From the NCBI GenBank assembly GCA_031282145.1, contig JAITEG010000131.1:1-35540 (forward strand): a DNA stretch of 35,540 bases, given 5' to 3'. The position numbers and the translations under genes were made by a program. Source of the DNA: Spirochaetaceae bacterium. GTDB taxonomy: Bacteria; Spirochaetota; Spirochaetia; Treponematales; Breznakiellaceae. Under the pieces are notes generated by a model that searched no databases, was not told the origin of the DNA, and saw nothing but the letters and a program-made list of their open reading frames with translations. Shown piece by piece: positions 17,867 through 25,424 of this stretch (position 1 is the stretch's first letter; each line of letters begins with the position of its first letter).

Positions 17867-17895
17867 AAAGTATCACGAAATCCCGTCGTTGACAA
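17867..17895 (-). promoter_or_regulatory. Promoter of the lepB operon
   Basis: Minus-strand TTGTCA (17895-17890), 17 bases, then TACTTT (17872-17867), ending 8 bases before the ATG at 17858. The -10 is poor; GATACT (17874-17869) is an alternative with a short spacer. Its -35 overlaps the plus-strand -35 of the divergent gene. Confidence 0.5.
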
Positions 17896-17918
17896 GATAT
17901 GGATGAGAGACCTATAAT
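17889..17918 (+). promoter_or_regulatory. Perfect-consensus promoter, leaderless spacing
   Basis: TTGACA (17889-17894), 18 bases, TATAAT (17913-17918). Only 6 bases separate the -10 from the ATG at 17925, so the predicted transcription start falls on the A of the start codon. No ribosome-binding site is possible. Confidence 0.85.
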
Positions 17919-17924
17919 GCCGCC

Positions 17925-19427
17925 ATGTTCGGAAAAAAAACCGTCTCTGAGGAAACAAACACGGAAGATCAGGTTCGTCTTGTCCCCATTTTAGGCATAA
18001 AGCCGGGGATCTACCTGACCGTTCTCTATACCCTTATTATTTTGCTGATCCTCTTTTTTGCTTTGGTATACCCGGGACTTACGAAACCCGGAAGCCTCGT
18101 AACCTTCAGTTCCGAACCATCGGGGGCCGCGGTCCGGGTAGACGGGGTAACCCTGGGGGCCACTCCCTGCGGAATCTTTATACCCCGGGGGAAACGGGTG
18201 ATTGAATTGGTCCTCCCCGGATTCCAATCCTACCGGATAGAACCGGAGATCCCCGGCAGGATCTTCGCTTCAGCCCTTTTTCCTCATAAAGAATTTATCA
18301 GAGGAAAACTCCAAAGTGAAAACCCCGCCGCCGCCCTGATCCTCGCCGCCGCGGATTATGCCGAGTGGTCCTTTGCCGGGGAACCCACCGCGGCCTTTCA
18401 GATCCCCTTGAGCCTCTCCGAGGGGGCATACCGGGCAGGACCGGCGGGGACAGATCCCCAGACTCATGAAAAATTTAACGAAATTCTCAAGGCATCCCTC
18501 AGATTTGCCTCCACCAGGGCGGGTCTTCGGGATCTCCTGCGGGCGAAATTCCTCATAGACAACGGGGGGACGCCTCCCTCACCGGTAACCATCCTTCGTT
18601 CCGCCGAGGAGGCGCTGACCTATCTGACCGAAACTCCGGGGGCCGCAGCATGGCTCGCCGCGATCCTGCCCCCCGAGGCATCCGACGTCCTCGCGGAGTC
18701 CTTCTGGTACCAAAAGGATCAGGAAAGGGCTGCCGTCTTAGGACCGTCCGTCTCCTTGGGGGCGGGAGGGATCTCCGGGAAAACCCTGGAAATAGGGGCT
18801 CTGAGCTTCCAGGAGCTTCCCCCTGGGACCCTGGTACAGGAGACCCCCTTCCCCCATGCCGGAACAGTAGAGGGATTCTGGATTGCCGACACCGAGGTAA
18901 GCGCCGAAGCCTGGGATGTTTTTTTAGCGGGGGAGCCGGAGTGGCGGGCGGAAAACACCCAGGCTTTGGTAGACCAAGGGCTGGCCAATGCGGATTATCT
19001 CCTCCCCGCGGATAATCCCTCCTATCCTTACCCTACGGTTCCCGGGGTTTCCTGGTACGCGGCCCAGGCCTACTGCGAATGGCTCACCCGGTTTCTTCCC
19101 CCGGCGTTGACCTCCTATGAGGTACGGCTTCCTACGGAGGCGGAGTGGGAATATGCGGCAAAGCTCAGCCAGTGGGGGGCGCTTCCTCTGGAAATGCTCG
19201 GCGGCCTCTGGGAATGGTGCGGGGATCCCTTTGCCCCCTTAAGTTTCCTCCCGGCGGAAGGGGAAATAATCCGGGATATCAACTCCCCGGAAAGACCGGT
19301 GAAGGGCGGTTCCTGGGTAAGTTCCCCCCTGACCATCGACGCCGAGACCAGGGCTTCCCTCCCCCCCTCGTCCTGTTCGCCCTTTGTTTCATTTAGACCG
19401 ATCATTGCTCCCCGGGATGCGCCATGA
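17925..19427 (+). CDS. Membrane protein with PEGA and FGE/SUMF1-like domains
   Basis: A 500-residue protein with a cytoplasmic N-terminus, one transmembrane helix (about 29-50), a PEGA beta-domain (about 57-112; VTFSSEPSGAAVRVDGVTLGATP), an Ala-rich helical middle, and a C-terminal formylglycine-generating-enzyme (SUMF1) fold. The fold shows in FWIADTEVSAEAW, VPGVSWYAAQAYCEWL, VRLPTEAEWEYAAK, LWEWCGDPF and VKGGSWVSS. FGE domains convert sulfatase Cys to formylglycine or act as binding modules. The C-terminal GFR-Cys active end is replaced here by SCSPFVSFRPI and no sulfatase lies nearby, so a binding role at the envelope is likelier. Its stop overlaps the smpB ATG (ATGA). Transcription begins at or next to the start codon. 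Confidence 0.82.
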   Translation: MFGKKTVSEETNTEDQVRLVPILGIKPGIYLTVLYTLIILLILFFALVYPGLTKPGSLVTFSSEPSGAAVRVDGVTLGATPCGIFIPRGKRVIELVLPGFQSYRIEPEIPGRIFASALFPHKEFIRGKLQSENPAAALILAAADYAEWSFAGEPTAAFQIPLSLSEGAYRAGPAGTDPQTHEKFNEILKASLRFASTRAGLRDLLRAKFLIDNGGTPPSPVTILRSAEEALTYLTETPGAAAWLAAILPPEASDVLAESFWYQKDQERAAVLGPSVSLGAGGISGKTLEIGALSFQELPPGTLVQETPFPHAGTVEGFWIADTEVSAEAWDVFLAGEPEWRAENTQALVDQGLANADYLLPADNPSYPYPTVPGVSWYAAQAYCEWLTRFLPPALTSYEVRLPTEAEWEYAAKLSQWGALPLEMLGGLWEWCGDPFAPLSFLPAEGEIIRDINSPERPVKGGSWVSSPLTIDAETRASLPPSSCSPFVSFRPIIAPRDAP

Positions 19428-19885
19428 GTGAGGGGGTCAAAATCATCGCCCTGAACCGCAAGGCCCGGTACGATTATACGGTGGATGATCAATACGAATG
19501 TGGTATAGAGCTTTTGGGGACCGAGGTTAAGTCCCTGCGGGACGGGAAGATATCCTTTCCTGATGCCTGGGCCGAAGTGATAGGGGGAGAAATCTGGCTC
19601 CGCTCCTTTCGGATAGCCGAAAACCCTTACTCTTCCATTTTTAACCACGATCCGGACCGGAAAAAACGGCTGCTTCTCCACAAGGAAGAAATAAAACGGA
19701 TAAGCCGCAAGGTCGAGGAAAAGGGTTATACCCTGATTCCCCTTTCATTTTATTTTAAAAAGAGCCGAGTTAAGGTGGAACTGGGACTTTGTAAAGGGAA
19801 AAAAGCCTATGATAAACGGGCGGATATCCGGGAACGGGATATAAAACGGGAAGTTTCCCGGGAATTTCGGGAACGGCTGCATTAA
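19424..19885 (+). CDS. smpB: SsrA-binding protein SmpB
   Basis: A 153-residue RNA-binding protein that delivers tmRNA to stalled ribosomes in trans-translation. The family hallmarks are present: ALNRKARYDYTVDDQYECGIELLGTEVKSLR, the RNA-binding beta-barrel, LLLHKEEI and the basic C-terminal tail with GKKAYDKRADIRERDIKRE. Length is typical. It overlaps the upstream gene by 4 bases (ATGA), so it is translated as part of that transcript. No tmRNA gene is visible in the 57 bases that follow. Confidence 0.97.
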   Translation: MSEGVKIIALNRKARYDYTVDDQYECGIELLGTEVKSLRDGKISFPDAWAEVIGGEIWLRSFRIAENPYSSIFNHDPDRKKRLLLHKEEIKRISRKVEEKGYTLIPLSFYFKKSRVKVELGLCKGKKAYDKRADIRERDIKREVSREFRERLH

Positions 19886-19929
19886 AACAAGATTTTTTTA
19901 AAATACCGTGTTTTTTTCAAATTTTGTGG

Positions 19930-19935
19930 TATACT
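19930..19935 (+). promoter_or_regulatory. -10 box of the exported protein gene
   Basis: TATACT ends 7 bases before the ATG at 19943. No good -35 is seen at 17 bases, but the region upstream is very T-rich. There is no Shine-Dalgarno. Confidence 0.5.
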
Positions 19936-19942
19936 TATAGAT

Positions 19943-20779
19943 ATGATAAGAAAAATTTTCCCTATGGGGATGTTTTTTGTTTTTTTTCCTCTCCTGATTT
20001 TTTCTCAGAAATCTAAACCCTTGGTAGGAATCATGCCTTTTACCATACAGGGTATACCCATAGATGAAGCGGGGCTCATTGAATCCCTCATCCAATCCTA
20101 TATGGGAGACCTGGGAACCGACGTGATCTTCCTCGATTCTGCGGTCAATATGGACACCGCCTATGATCCGGAATTTTTCCGATCCCCGGAATACATCCTT
20201 TCGGGAAGTATCCTCCGGGAGGGGGAAAACCGGATCCTCATTCTGGAGTTCTATAAACAAAGTACCGATGAACGGGTCTTGTATACCTCCATTCATAAGA
20301 CCTTAAGCGATCTTGCCTTGAAAGCCCGTTCCCTGGTGGTATCGGTCTTTACCACCAGGTCCGAACCGATCAGAACCGAAACAGAACTTCCGGAACAGCT
20401 TACGGTGAATAAACTCGCCGGTACCTGGCGGGGGGACGCGGAGATACAGTTGATCCGGCTGAGGCGGAATTCGGCCGGGACGGCGATCTTTACTTCCGGC
20501 GCCCAGATGAACCTAACCTATATTATTGAAAACAATACCCTCAAGGTGTTTCAAGATTCTCCGAATACGGAACGGTTTTATCATCCCCTGCCCTATCAGG
20601 TGGCAAGACGGTTGCGTATCGACGCGGAACCCATGCGGTGGGAATTCCGGCTTTATGAAAAAGGCGGTCTGCTCCGGGGGAAGAGGATTGGAACCGGAGT
20701 ACGGTACGAGGGAGAAGAGGTCCTGGAACTGCTCCCCGGTTTCGAACAGCCGGCGGAATGGACGAAATACGGCCGTTAA
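19943..20779 (+). CDS. Exported protein of unknown function, TolB-N/LpoB-like N-terminal region
   Basis: A 278-residue protein with a clear signal peptide: basic start, hydrophobic core FFVFFPLLIFS, likely cut near residue 22. The first half (VGIMPFTIQG, a YILSGSILREGENRILILEFY pattern) resembles the alternating strand-helix domain found in TolB N-terminal and LpoB-type periplasmic proteins, where it helps envelope assembly. This is a weak fold-level impression. The second half (LAGTWRGDAEIQLIRL onward) looks like a lipocalin-type or beta-sandwich domain. I do not recognise the family. It is monocistronic, and its last four bases overlap the convergent FtsB-like gene. Confidence 0.75.
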   Translation: MIRKIFPMGMFFVFFPLLIFSQKSKPLVGIMPFTIQGIPIDEAGLIESLIQSYMGDLGTDVIFLDSAVNMDTAYDPEFFRSPEYILSGSILREGENRILILEFYKQSTDERVLYTSIHKTLSDLALKARSLVVSVFTTRSEPIRTETELPEQLTVNKLAGTWRGDAEIQLIRLRRNSAGTAIFTSGAQMNLTYIIENNTLKVFQDSPNTERFYHPLPYQVARRLRIDAEPMRWEFRLYEKGGLLRGKRIGTGVRYEGEEVLELLPGFEQPAEWTKYGR

Positions 20780-21210
20780 GACCGGCGGCGTAAAAAATCA
20801 AAGATCCCCAAAAGGACGATTATTCCCATACCGGTATAAAAGGCGATGAACCGGAGAGTCCGGTCGGGAATGTGGTCCTGCCTGATGATGGGAACAACTT
20901 CTCCTGCGGTGGCGGGCTGTTTGACCTTTTCCTCTAAACCTACGATGCGGATAAAGGTTTCGTCATCCCGGCCGAATCCCAGATCCCGGGCATATACCGC
21001 GATGGTATCCGAATCGTACAAGAGGGCATCCCGCAGACCTTCCAAGGCTTTGTGCTTTTCTTTCAGGGCTTCTATGTTTAATGTCTGTTTATCCCGTTCC
21101 CGGCTGAGATCCCGGTATGCTGAAAGCCCGATATCTCCGGTAAAAATTGAAGTCAATGAATAAAGCATGACGGCACCCCAAAGGGCGATGAGATATTTTT
21201 GGGATCGCAT
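20776..21210 (-). CDS. FtsB/DivIC-like septum formation initiator with an extra C-terminal helix
   Basis: A 144-residue small membrane protein. A short N-terminal hydrophobic helix (about 6-24) is followed by a coiled coil (about 33-62) and then YDSDTIAVYARDLGFGRDDETFIRI, the short post-coil motif typical of FtsB/DivIC proteins in the divisome. Unlike ordinary FtsB, it carries a second hydrophobic segment at the C-terminus (about 119-138) ending in a basic FLRRRS tail. Both ends would therefore be cytoplasmic with the coil outside. No strong Shine-Dalgarno is seen; a poor TAAATC -10-like box lies 6 bases before the ATG. It is convergent with the exported protein gene. Confidence 0.68.
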   Translation of the reverse strand: MRSQKYLIALWGAVMLYSLTSIFTGDIGLSAYRDLSRERDKQTLNIEALKEKHKALEGLRDALLYDSDTIAVYARDLGFGRDDETFIRIVGLEEKVKQPATAGEVVPIIRQDHIPDRTLRFIAFYTGMGIIVLLGIFDFLRRRS

Positions 21211-21256
21211 TACTTTGATTTACGGCTACTTTCTGGTTATTCTTGAGGGAGATTCA

Positions 21257-21286
21257 TTGACAATAGGAAAAACTCTAGGCTAACAT
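21257..21286 (+). promoter_or_regulatory. Promoter of the acidic-protein/DUF115 operon
   Basis: TTGACA (21257-21262), 18 bases, then TAACAT (21281-21286). It would give a leader of about 150 bases before the ATG at 21447, which carries GGGGAG (21434-21439) as Shine-Dalgarno. A perfect 12-bp palindrome, ATATACGTATAT, lies at 21369-21380 within this leader. Confidence 0.55.
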
Positions 21287-21319
21287 TAAGATACCAGGCT
21301 TGTTTGAAATCGTTTCAGG

Positions 21320-21423
21320 GGAGTTTCTAAAAAAACTTCATGTTCGGTGAAAAAGTGTCGATATTTAGATATACGTATATATTGCGCTTGTTCCAAAACT
21401 CGGTTAGTTTTGAACAGCCTCAG
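21320..21423. repeat. Structured intergenic element, copy A
   Basis: It begins with a hairpin GGAGTTT/AAACTTC (21320-21339). A second imperfect inverted repeat follows (TGTTCCAAAACT, 21389-21400, with AGTTTTGAACA, 21406-21416), and the end is GTTTTGAACAGCCTCAG (21407-21423). The same order of hairpin and end sequence recurs at 27989-28040. It would lie in the mRNA leader of the acidic-protein operon. Confidence 0.5.
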
Positions 21424-21446
21424 GTACCAATTTAGGGGAGTAGGTC

Positions 21447-23597
21447 ATGGCAAGTGAAAAAAAACCATCTATATATTCCGACCGCGGTTCTATCGGTTCT
21501 TCTGATGAACTTGATGAATATGGGGTATGGGTAAAATGTGAACCCCAGGACCTTTCTTCCGAAAATAATGAAAATCAAAATATCGAAGAAATCGTGCCTG
21601 ATATAGAAGATCTGCCTGATTTTGGAGAGGAAATTTTTCCGGAGCGGGAAAAACAATCTGATTTTGATACTAAGATGGAAACCGGCGAGGAGGAGCTTTT
21701 TATCCCCGATATGGAGGAACTGCCGGATTTTGATCTCTCCCCGGATTTTGACCTTTCTATTGACGAAAACACCCTTTCTACCGGTGAAACCGATGATGCC
21801 GGGGATTTGGTTTCAGACCGTAAAGACGAAATTCCCGATGATTTTTTTGATATTCCCGGTATCGAATTAAATGAAGAAACGGAAGGCTCCTCTCAAGACA
21901 TCATCAGTTTTGACGACCTATCCCCTTCTGAAGAACCGGTGAAGCTGTCCGAAACAGCCCCGAAAGAGGAGGAGCCTTTGACCGAAATATCCATGGAGGA
22001 TTTTCTTGGGGAGATACCCAGAGGGTTGGATGAATCCACCCTGACCGATCCTTTCCCTGAAGAGGCGCTTGTGGAAACGGAAAAAACAGAGCCCCCGGTC
22101 AAAGTCCCGGAAAATAAAAAAGCACTGGAATTAGATTTATCCACCCAACTTCTGATGAAGATCGCCGATGAACTCTCCTCGATTAAGACGGAAATATCCA
22201 GCCTTAAACGGGAGCTCTCGGGGATCCGGGGTATTCCCTTGGTGGATAAGTCGGACCTGGACGGTACTTTTTTAGATGAAAAAGAGGAGGATGAAAAGCT
22301 CGCCCTTACGGGGGATGAACTTGATAATATTCTTAATTCCGCGGACTTTACCGAAGAAGCCGGAGCCGATGTTGCTGAAAGCACGGCGGAGGATCTTATC
22401 CTGGAGGATAAAATCGAAGCGGAGCCGGCGGAGAGTCCGGAATTTACCAAACAGCCCCCGGAGGTATCGAATTTTGTTACCGAAAAACCTTTAATCGAGA
22501 AAGAAGCCGGCCAAGAGACCAATATTGATACGGAAGCGGTCTTTCCCGATGAAATCTCCTTTGAAGAACCGGAGGAGTATTCCGTTTCCGGCGAGGAGGA
22601 TCTTTCCACATCGGAAAATTTCTTTGAGGAGTTACCGGAAGAATCCCTCGCGGTTGAGGAAGAGCTTCCCGGAGAAGCCGTGGAAGAGGAGGAACTTCCC
22701 TATGAGATCGCGGAAACCGAGGAAATGGAATTGCCCGATAGTTCTCCGGAGGATGATTTTATTGATTCCATAGACATCGATATTTCTGATGAGCCCATTT
22801 CCCCTCCCCTGGGTTTTGAGTATATTCCGGAAGAAAATCCTCCGGAAGAGATCTCCCCCAGGGATGTTTCCGCAGAATTGCAGCTGCTTCAGGAAGAGGG
22901 GGTCGAACCCATGATCGCACCCCCGGATGATACCACCTATCTTGAAGAAGAGCCTCCGGTAGAGGATGGTTTTGACGAGGACGTTCTGGACTTATCCAAC
23001 GCGGTTATTGACGAACCGGATCTTTCGGGGGAGTTGGTGGAAAATCCCATCCAGGAGCCATTCTTGGAATCAATCTCCCTTGATCTGGAAGAACCCTTGG
23101 ATCTTCCAGAAGAAGATACGGAGGAAGTTTTGGAATTTTCCGAGGAGGCGTCAGATGAAATATCCATTGACCTATCCGGGACAGACCTCGATTCCAACGA
23201 ATTAACCCAGGATCTCTTGGCCGATGAGGGAGAAGAAGTTCAAGAGACGGTTGAAATAGAGCCCTCCCTGGAGGAAGAAAATTTTGCCCAGGTTGTTCCC
23301 GAAGATTTTGTGGTGGAGGCCGACGATTTCCAGGTCTCTTTTGACGATGCGGTGGCCCAGGATGAAACTATCCCTGATGAAACCATCCAGGAAGAAGCTA
23401 TTGTCCCGGAGCTTGATACCGGGGAATTACCGGAAGCGCCGAATGTTCCGGATAATCTTAAAGAGGAATTAAAGGTGGTCCTTTCTTACATGGATCAGCT
23501 TTTGGAATCCCTGCCGGAAGAAAAAATTGAGGAATTCGCTCGATCGGAATATTACGATACCTACAAAAAACTTTTTGAGGAATTAGGTTTAGTCTAA
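21447..23597 (+). CDS. Large acidic low-complexity protein, possible scaffold
   Basis: A 716-residue protein I do not recognise. By eye about a third of residues are Asp or Glu, with few aromatics, so most should be disordered. No signal peptide or membrane helix is seen, so it is probably cytoplasmic. Visible islands are: an N-terminal EYGVWVKCEP segment (about 24-33); repeated D(I/M)E(D/E)LPDF motifs (about 51-58 and 89-96); a Leu-rich coiled coil near 225-260 (LLMKIADELSSIKTEISSLKREL); and an ordered helical C-terminus from about 670 ending EYYDTYKKLFEELGLV. The coil suggests oligomerisation and the end a docking site. It starts a four-gene unit, one base before the next ORF, with its own Shine-Dalgarno. 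Base composition is more AT-rich than its neighbours. Confidence 0.85.
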   Translation: MASEKKPSIYSDRGSIGSSDELDEYGVWVKCEPQDLSSENNENQNIEEIVPDIEDLPDFGEEIFPEREKQSDFDTKMETGEEELFIPDMEELPDFDLSPDFDLSIDENTLSTGETDDAGDLVSDRKDEIPDDFFDIPGIELNEETEGSSQDIISFDDLSPSEEPVKLSETAPKEEEPLTEISMEDFLGEIPRGLDESTLTDPFPEEALVETEKTEPPVKVPENKKALELDLSTQLLMKIADELSSIKTEISSLKRELSGIRGIPLVDKSDLDGTFLDEKEEDEKLALTGDELDNILNSADFTEEAGADVAESTAEDLILEDKIEAEPAESPEFTKQPPEVSNFVTEKPLIEKEAGQETNIDTEAVFPDEISFEEPEEYSVSGEEDLSTSENFFEELPEESLAVEEELPGEAVEEEELPYEIAETEEMELPDSSPEDDFIDSIDIDISDEPISPPLGFEYIPEENPPEEISPRDVSAELQLLQEEGVEPMIAPPDDTTYLEEEPPVEDGFDEDVLDLSNAVIDEPDLSGELVENPIQEPFLESISLDLEEPLDLPEEDTEEVLEFSEEASDEISIDLSGTDLDSNELTQDLLADEGEEVQETVEIEPSLEEENFAQVVPEDFVVEADDFQVSFDDAVAQDETIPDETIQEEAIVPELDTGELPEAPNVPDNLKEELKVVLSYMDQLLESLPEEKIEEFARSEYYDTYKKLFEELGLV

Positions 23598-23598
23598 A

Positions 23599-23937
23599 AT
23601 GGGGCTTTTAAGTAAAGCCGCTTCCCGGGATATCCGGCAAATAAAAGAAGAACTTATCCAGTACCATATTGCCCATGGGGGGTTTAGCGGGATAATCTTT
23701 GAAAAACCGGAAAATACCGATTGGCGGGACTTTAATGACGCGGTTTCCACTATAACCGCTTCCTTCGCCCTGACTTTGCCGCTTCCCGCATTCCGTTGTC
23801 TTATGTTGTTCCCTTCTTCCATTGATAAGGAACTGGTTGCCCATATAATCTCAAGAACCCTCGGGACAGAAGTCTCTTTTATATTTGAAGCGGAAACTCC
23901 CGATTGGGCTTTTGATATCCTCGGGCCCTATCTGTAA
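23599..23937 (+). CDS. Small conserved-looking protein of unknown function
   Basis: A 112-residue soluble protein, unrecognised. It has a helical N-terminus (SKAASRDIRQIKEELIQYHI), then alternating short strands and helices (FSGIIFEKPENTDWRDFNDAVS). No cysteines cluster and no membrane helix is convincing. It starts one base after the acidic-protein stop and ends two bases before the first DUF115 gene, so it is almost certainly translated from the same message. A role with the acidic protein or the DUF115 pair is inferred from position only. Confidence 0.75.
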   Translation: MGLLSKAASRDIRQIKEELIQYHIAHGGFSGIIFEKPENTDWRDFNDAVSTITASFALTLPLPAFRCLMLFPSSIDKELVAHIISRTLGTEVSFIFEAETPDWAFDILGPYL

Positions 23938-23939
23938 CC

Positions 23940-25424
23940 ATGCGGGAACGGCTGGTTCCTACTGGAAGCGGGGCGCCCACGGTATATGCCGGAGAACAGG
24001 CATTACATTCCCGGTATAATCCCCGGATAGAAGCGGAAAAATATATTAACGCCCTGAAATTTCGGGAAACCATCCGGTTCTTTATCCTCATCGAACCGGG
24101 GCTGGGGTATATGGTTCCGGTATTACGGAAAAACAACCCCCTGGCGCGGATTATCGTACTGCATGTTTCGGATTTTTTTATATGCCCGGAAAACGGGGAA
24201 GAAGAGACCCTGGAGGGGGACGCGGTGTGGGGTCCCGGTAAGGACCTTCCGGTCCAACGATTTTTGGAAGAGGCGATCCCCGATATTGAGGCCCGGTTTA
24301 TTGCCATTATCGAATGGCGGCCTTCCCTAAGCGCCTACGGAGATGAGTACCTCCGGCTCCTTTCCGAGGCCGTTGATTTTATTAAACGAGCTGACGCCAA
24401 CACCAGGACCGTTAAGGGCTTCGGCCAGCGGTGGTTTAAAAATGTCTTTAAAAACCTCAAACTGTTCCAACAAGTCCTGGAGCCGGTCCCGTCATCGCTC
24501 CCCATGGTGATTACCGGGGCAGGGCCGAGCCTGGAAGAAACCATTCCCCTGATACGGGAATGGAAACAACGGGAAGACGTAGGTATCCTGGCCGCCGCTT
24601 CATCGGTGGAGGCCTTGGATGCCGGAGGGGTCCGGCCCGATCTCGTTATAAGTACCGATGGCGGCGGATGGGCGGCGGCTCATCTGTGGGGGGCGTTACG
24701 GAAAAAGCCTCCGGCCCTGACCGTAACCCTGAACGCCGCCCTCCCCTCTCAATGCGGAGCCCTGCCCATCCTAGTATTAAGCGACGGGAGTGTCTGGCAA
24801 AACCTGATCCTAAAATGCATGGCCATTCCCTTTGTACCGCTACCCTCCCGGGGTACGGTAACTGCTTCCGCCCTGGAACTTGCCCTGATCCTTACTCAGG
24901 GGGAAGTTTTTATTACCGGCATGGATCTTTCCCACCAGGATCTCCGTACCCATGCCCGGCCCTACAGTTTTAACCGCCTCCTTGAAATCAGGGCTTCCCG
25001 GTTTCATCCCCTTTATTCTGAAACCTTTATCCGGGCCGGGGCTATCACCGATTCGGGAGCCCATGGAATCTATGCCGCCTGGTTTGGCCGCCAGTTAGCG
25101 GCTTATCCCAAACGGCTTCATACCCTGGGAAACAACAACCCGGTTTTTAATTCCCTCCATAGCGTGGGACCGGTAAAAAAACCAACCGGTTTTACTCACC
25201 GATCTCCGGTATCCGCAACAGGAATAACACCTCCCTTTCCCCCGGAACATGCCCTGAAAGTCCTGTTACAGGCCCTTTCTGATCCCGGTTTCGGCCCCCT
25301 CATTACCGGAGAGTTATCCCCCCTCCTCCTTATGGAGGAAAAAGAACCTTCACCCCGGGTTTTAAAAAAAGTCATCCGTTCTCTGGCGGGGCCTTATGTT
25401 CTGGGAGGGCGTCATGATGGATAA
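23940..25424 (+). CDS. MptE-like DUF115 protein (Maf-type motility-associated glycosyltransferase family), first copy
   Basis: A 494-residue protein of the DUF115/MAF_flag10 family. The nucleotide-binding-like motif MVITGAGPSLEETIPL lies near residue 187, followed by GVRPDLVISTDGG, the usual acidic metal- or nucleotide-site strand. Campylobacter Maf proteins modify flagellin with nonulosonic acids, while archaeal MptE is a pterin pyrophosphokinase; spirochaete members are of unproven function. Flagellin glycosylation is known in Treponema, which makes a glycosyltransferase role plausible. Its last 11 bases overlap the preferred start of the second copy. It lies within the four-gene acidic-protein unit. 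Confidence 0.85.
   Translation: MRERLVPTGSGAPTVYAGEQALHSRYNPRIEAEKYINALKFRETIRFFILIEPGLGYMVPVLRKNNPLARIIVLHVSDFFICPENGEEETLEGDAVWGPGKDLPVQRFLEEAIPDIEARFIAIIEWRPSLSAYGDEYLRLLSEAVDFIKRADANTRTVKGFGQRWFKNVFKNLKLFQQVLEPVPSSLPMVITGAGPSLEETIPLIREWKQREDVGILAAASSVEALDAGGVRPDLVISTDGGGWAAAHLWGALRKKPPALTVTLNAALPSQCGALPILVLSDGSVWQNLILKCMAIPFVPLPSRGTVTASALELALILTQGEVFITGMDLSHQDLRTHARPYSFNRLLEIRASRFHPLYSETFIRAGAITDSGAHGIYAAWFGRQLAAYPKRLHTLGNNNPVFNSLHSVGPVKKPTGFTHRSPVSATGITPPFPPEHALKVLLQALSDPGFGPLITGELSPLLLMEEKEPSPRVLKKVIRSLAGPYVLGGRHDG

Noticed and set aside
19886-19942. tmRNA or other RNA gene downstream of smpB
   Set aside because: Only 57 AT-rich bases are available, too short, and no tRNA-like ends are present.
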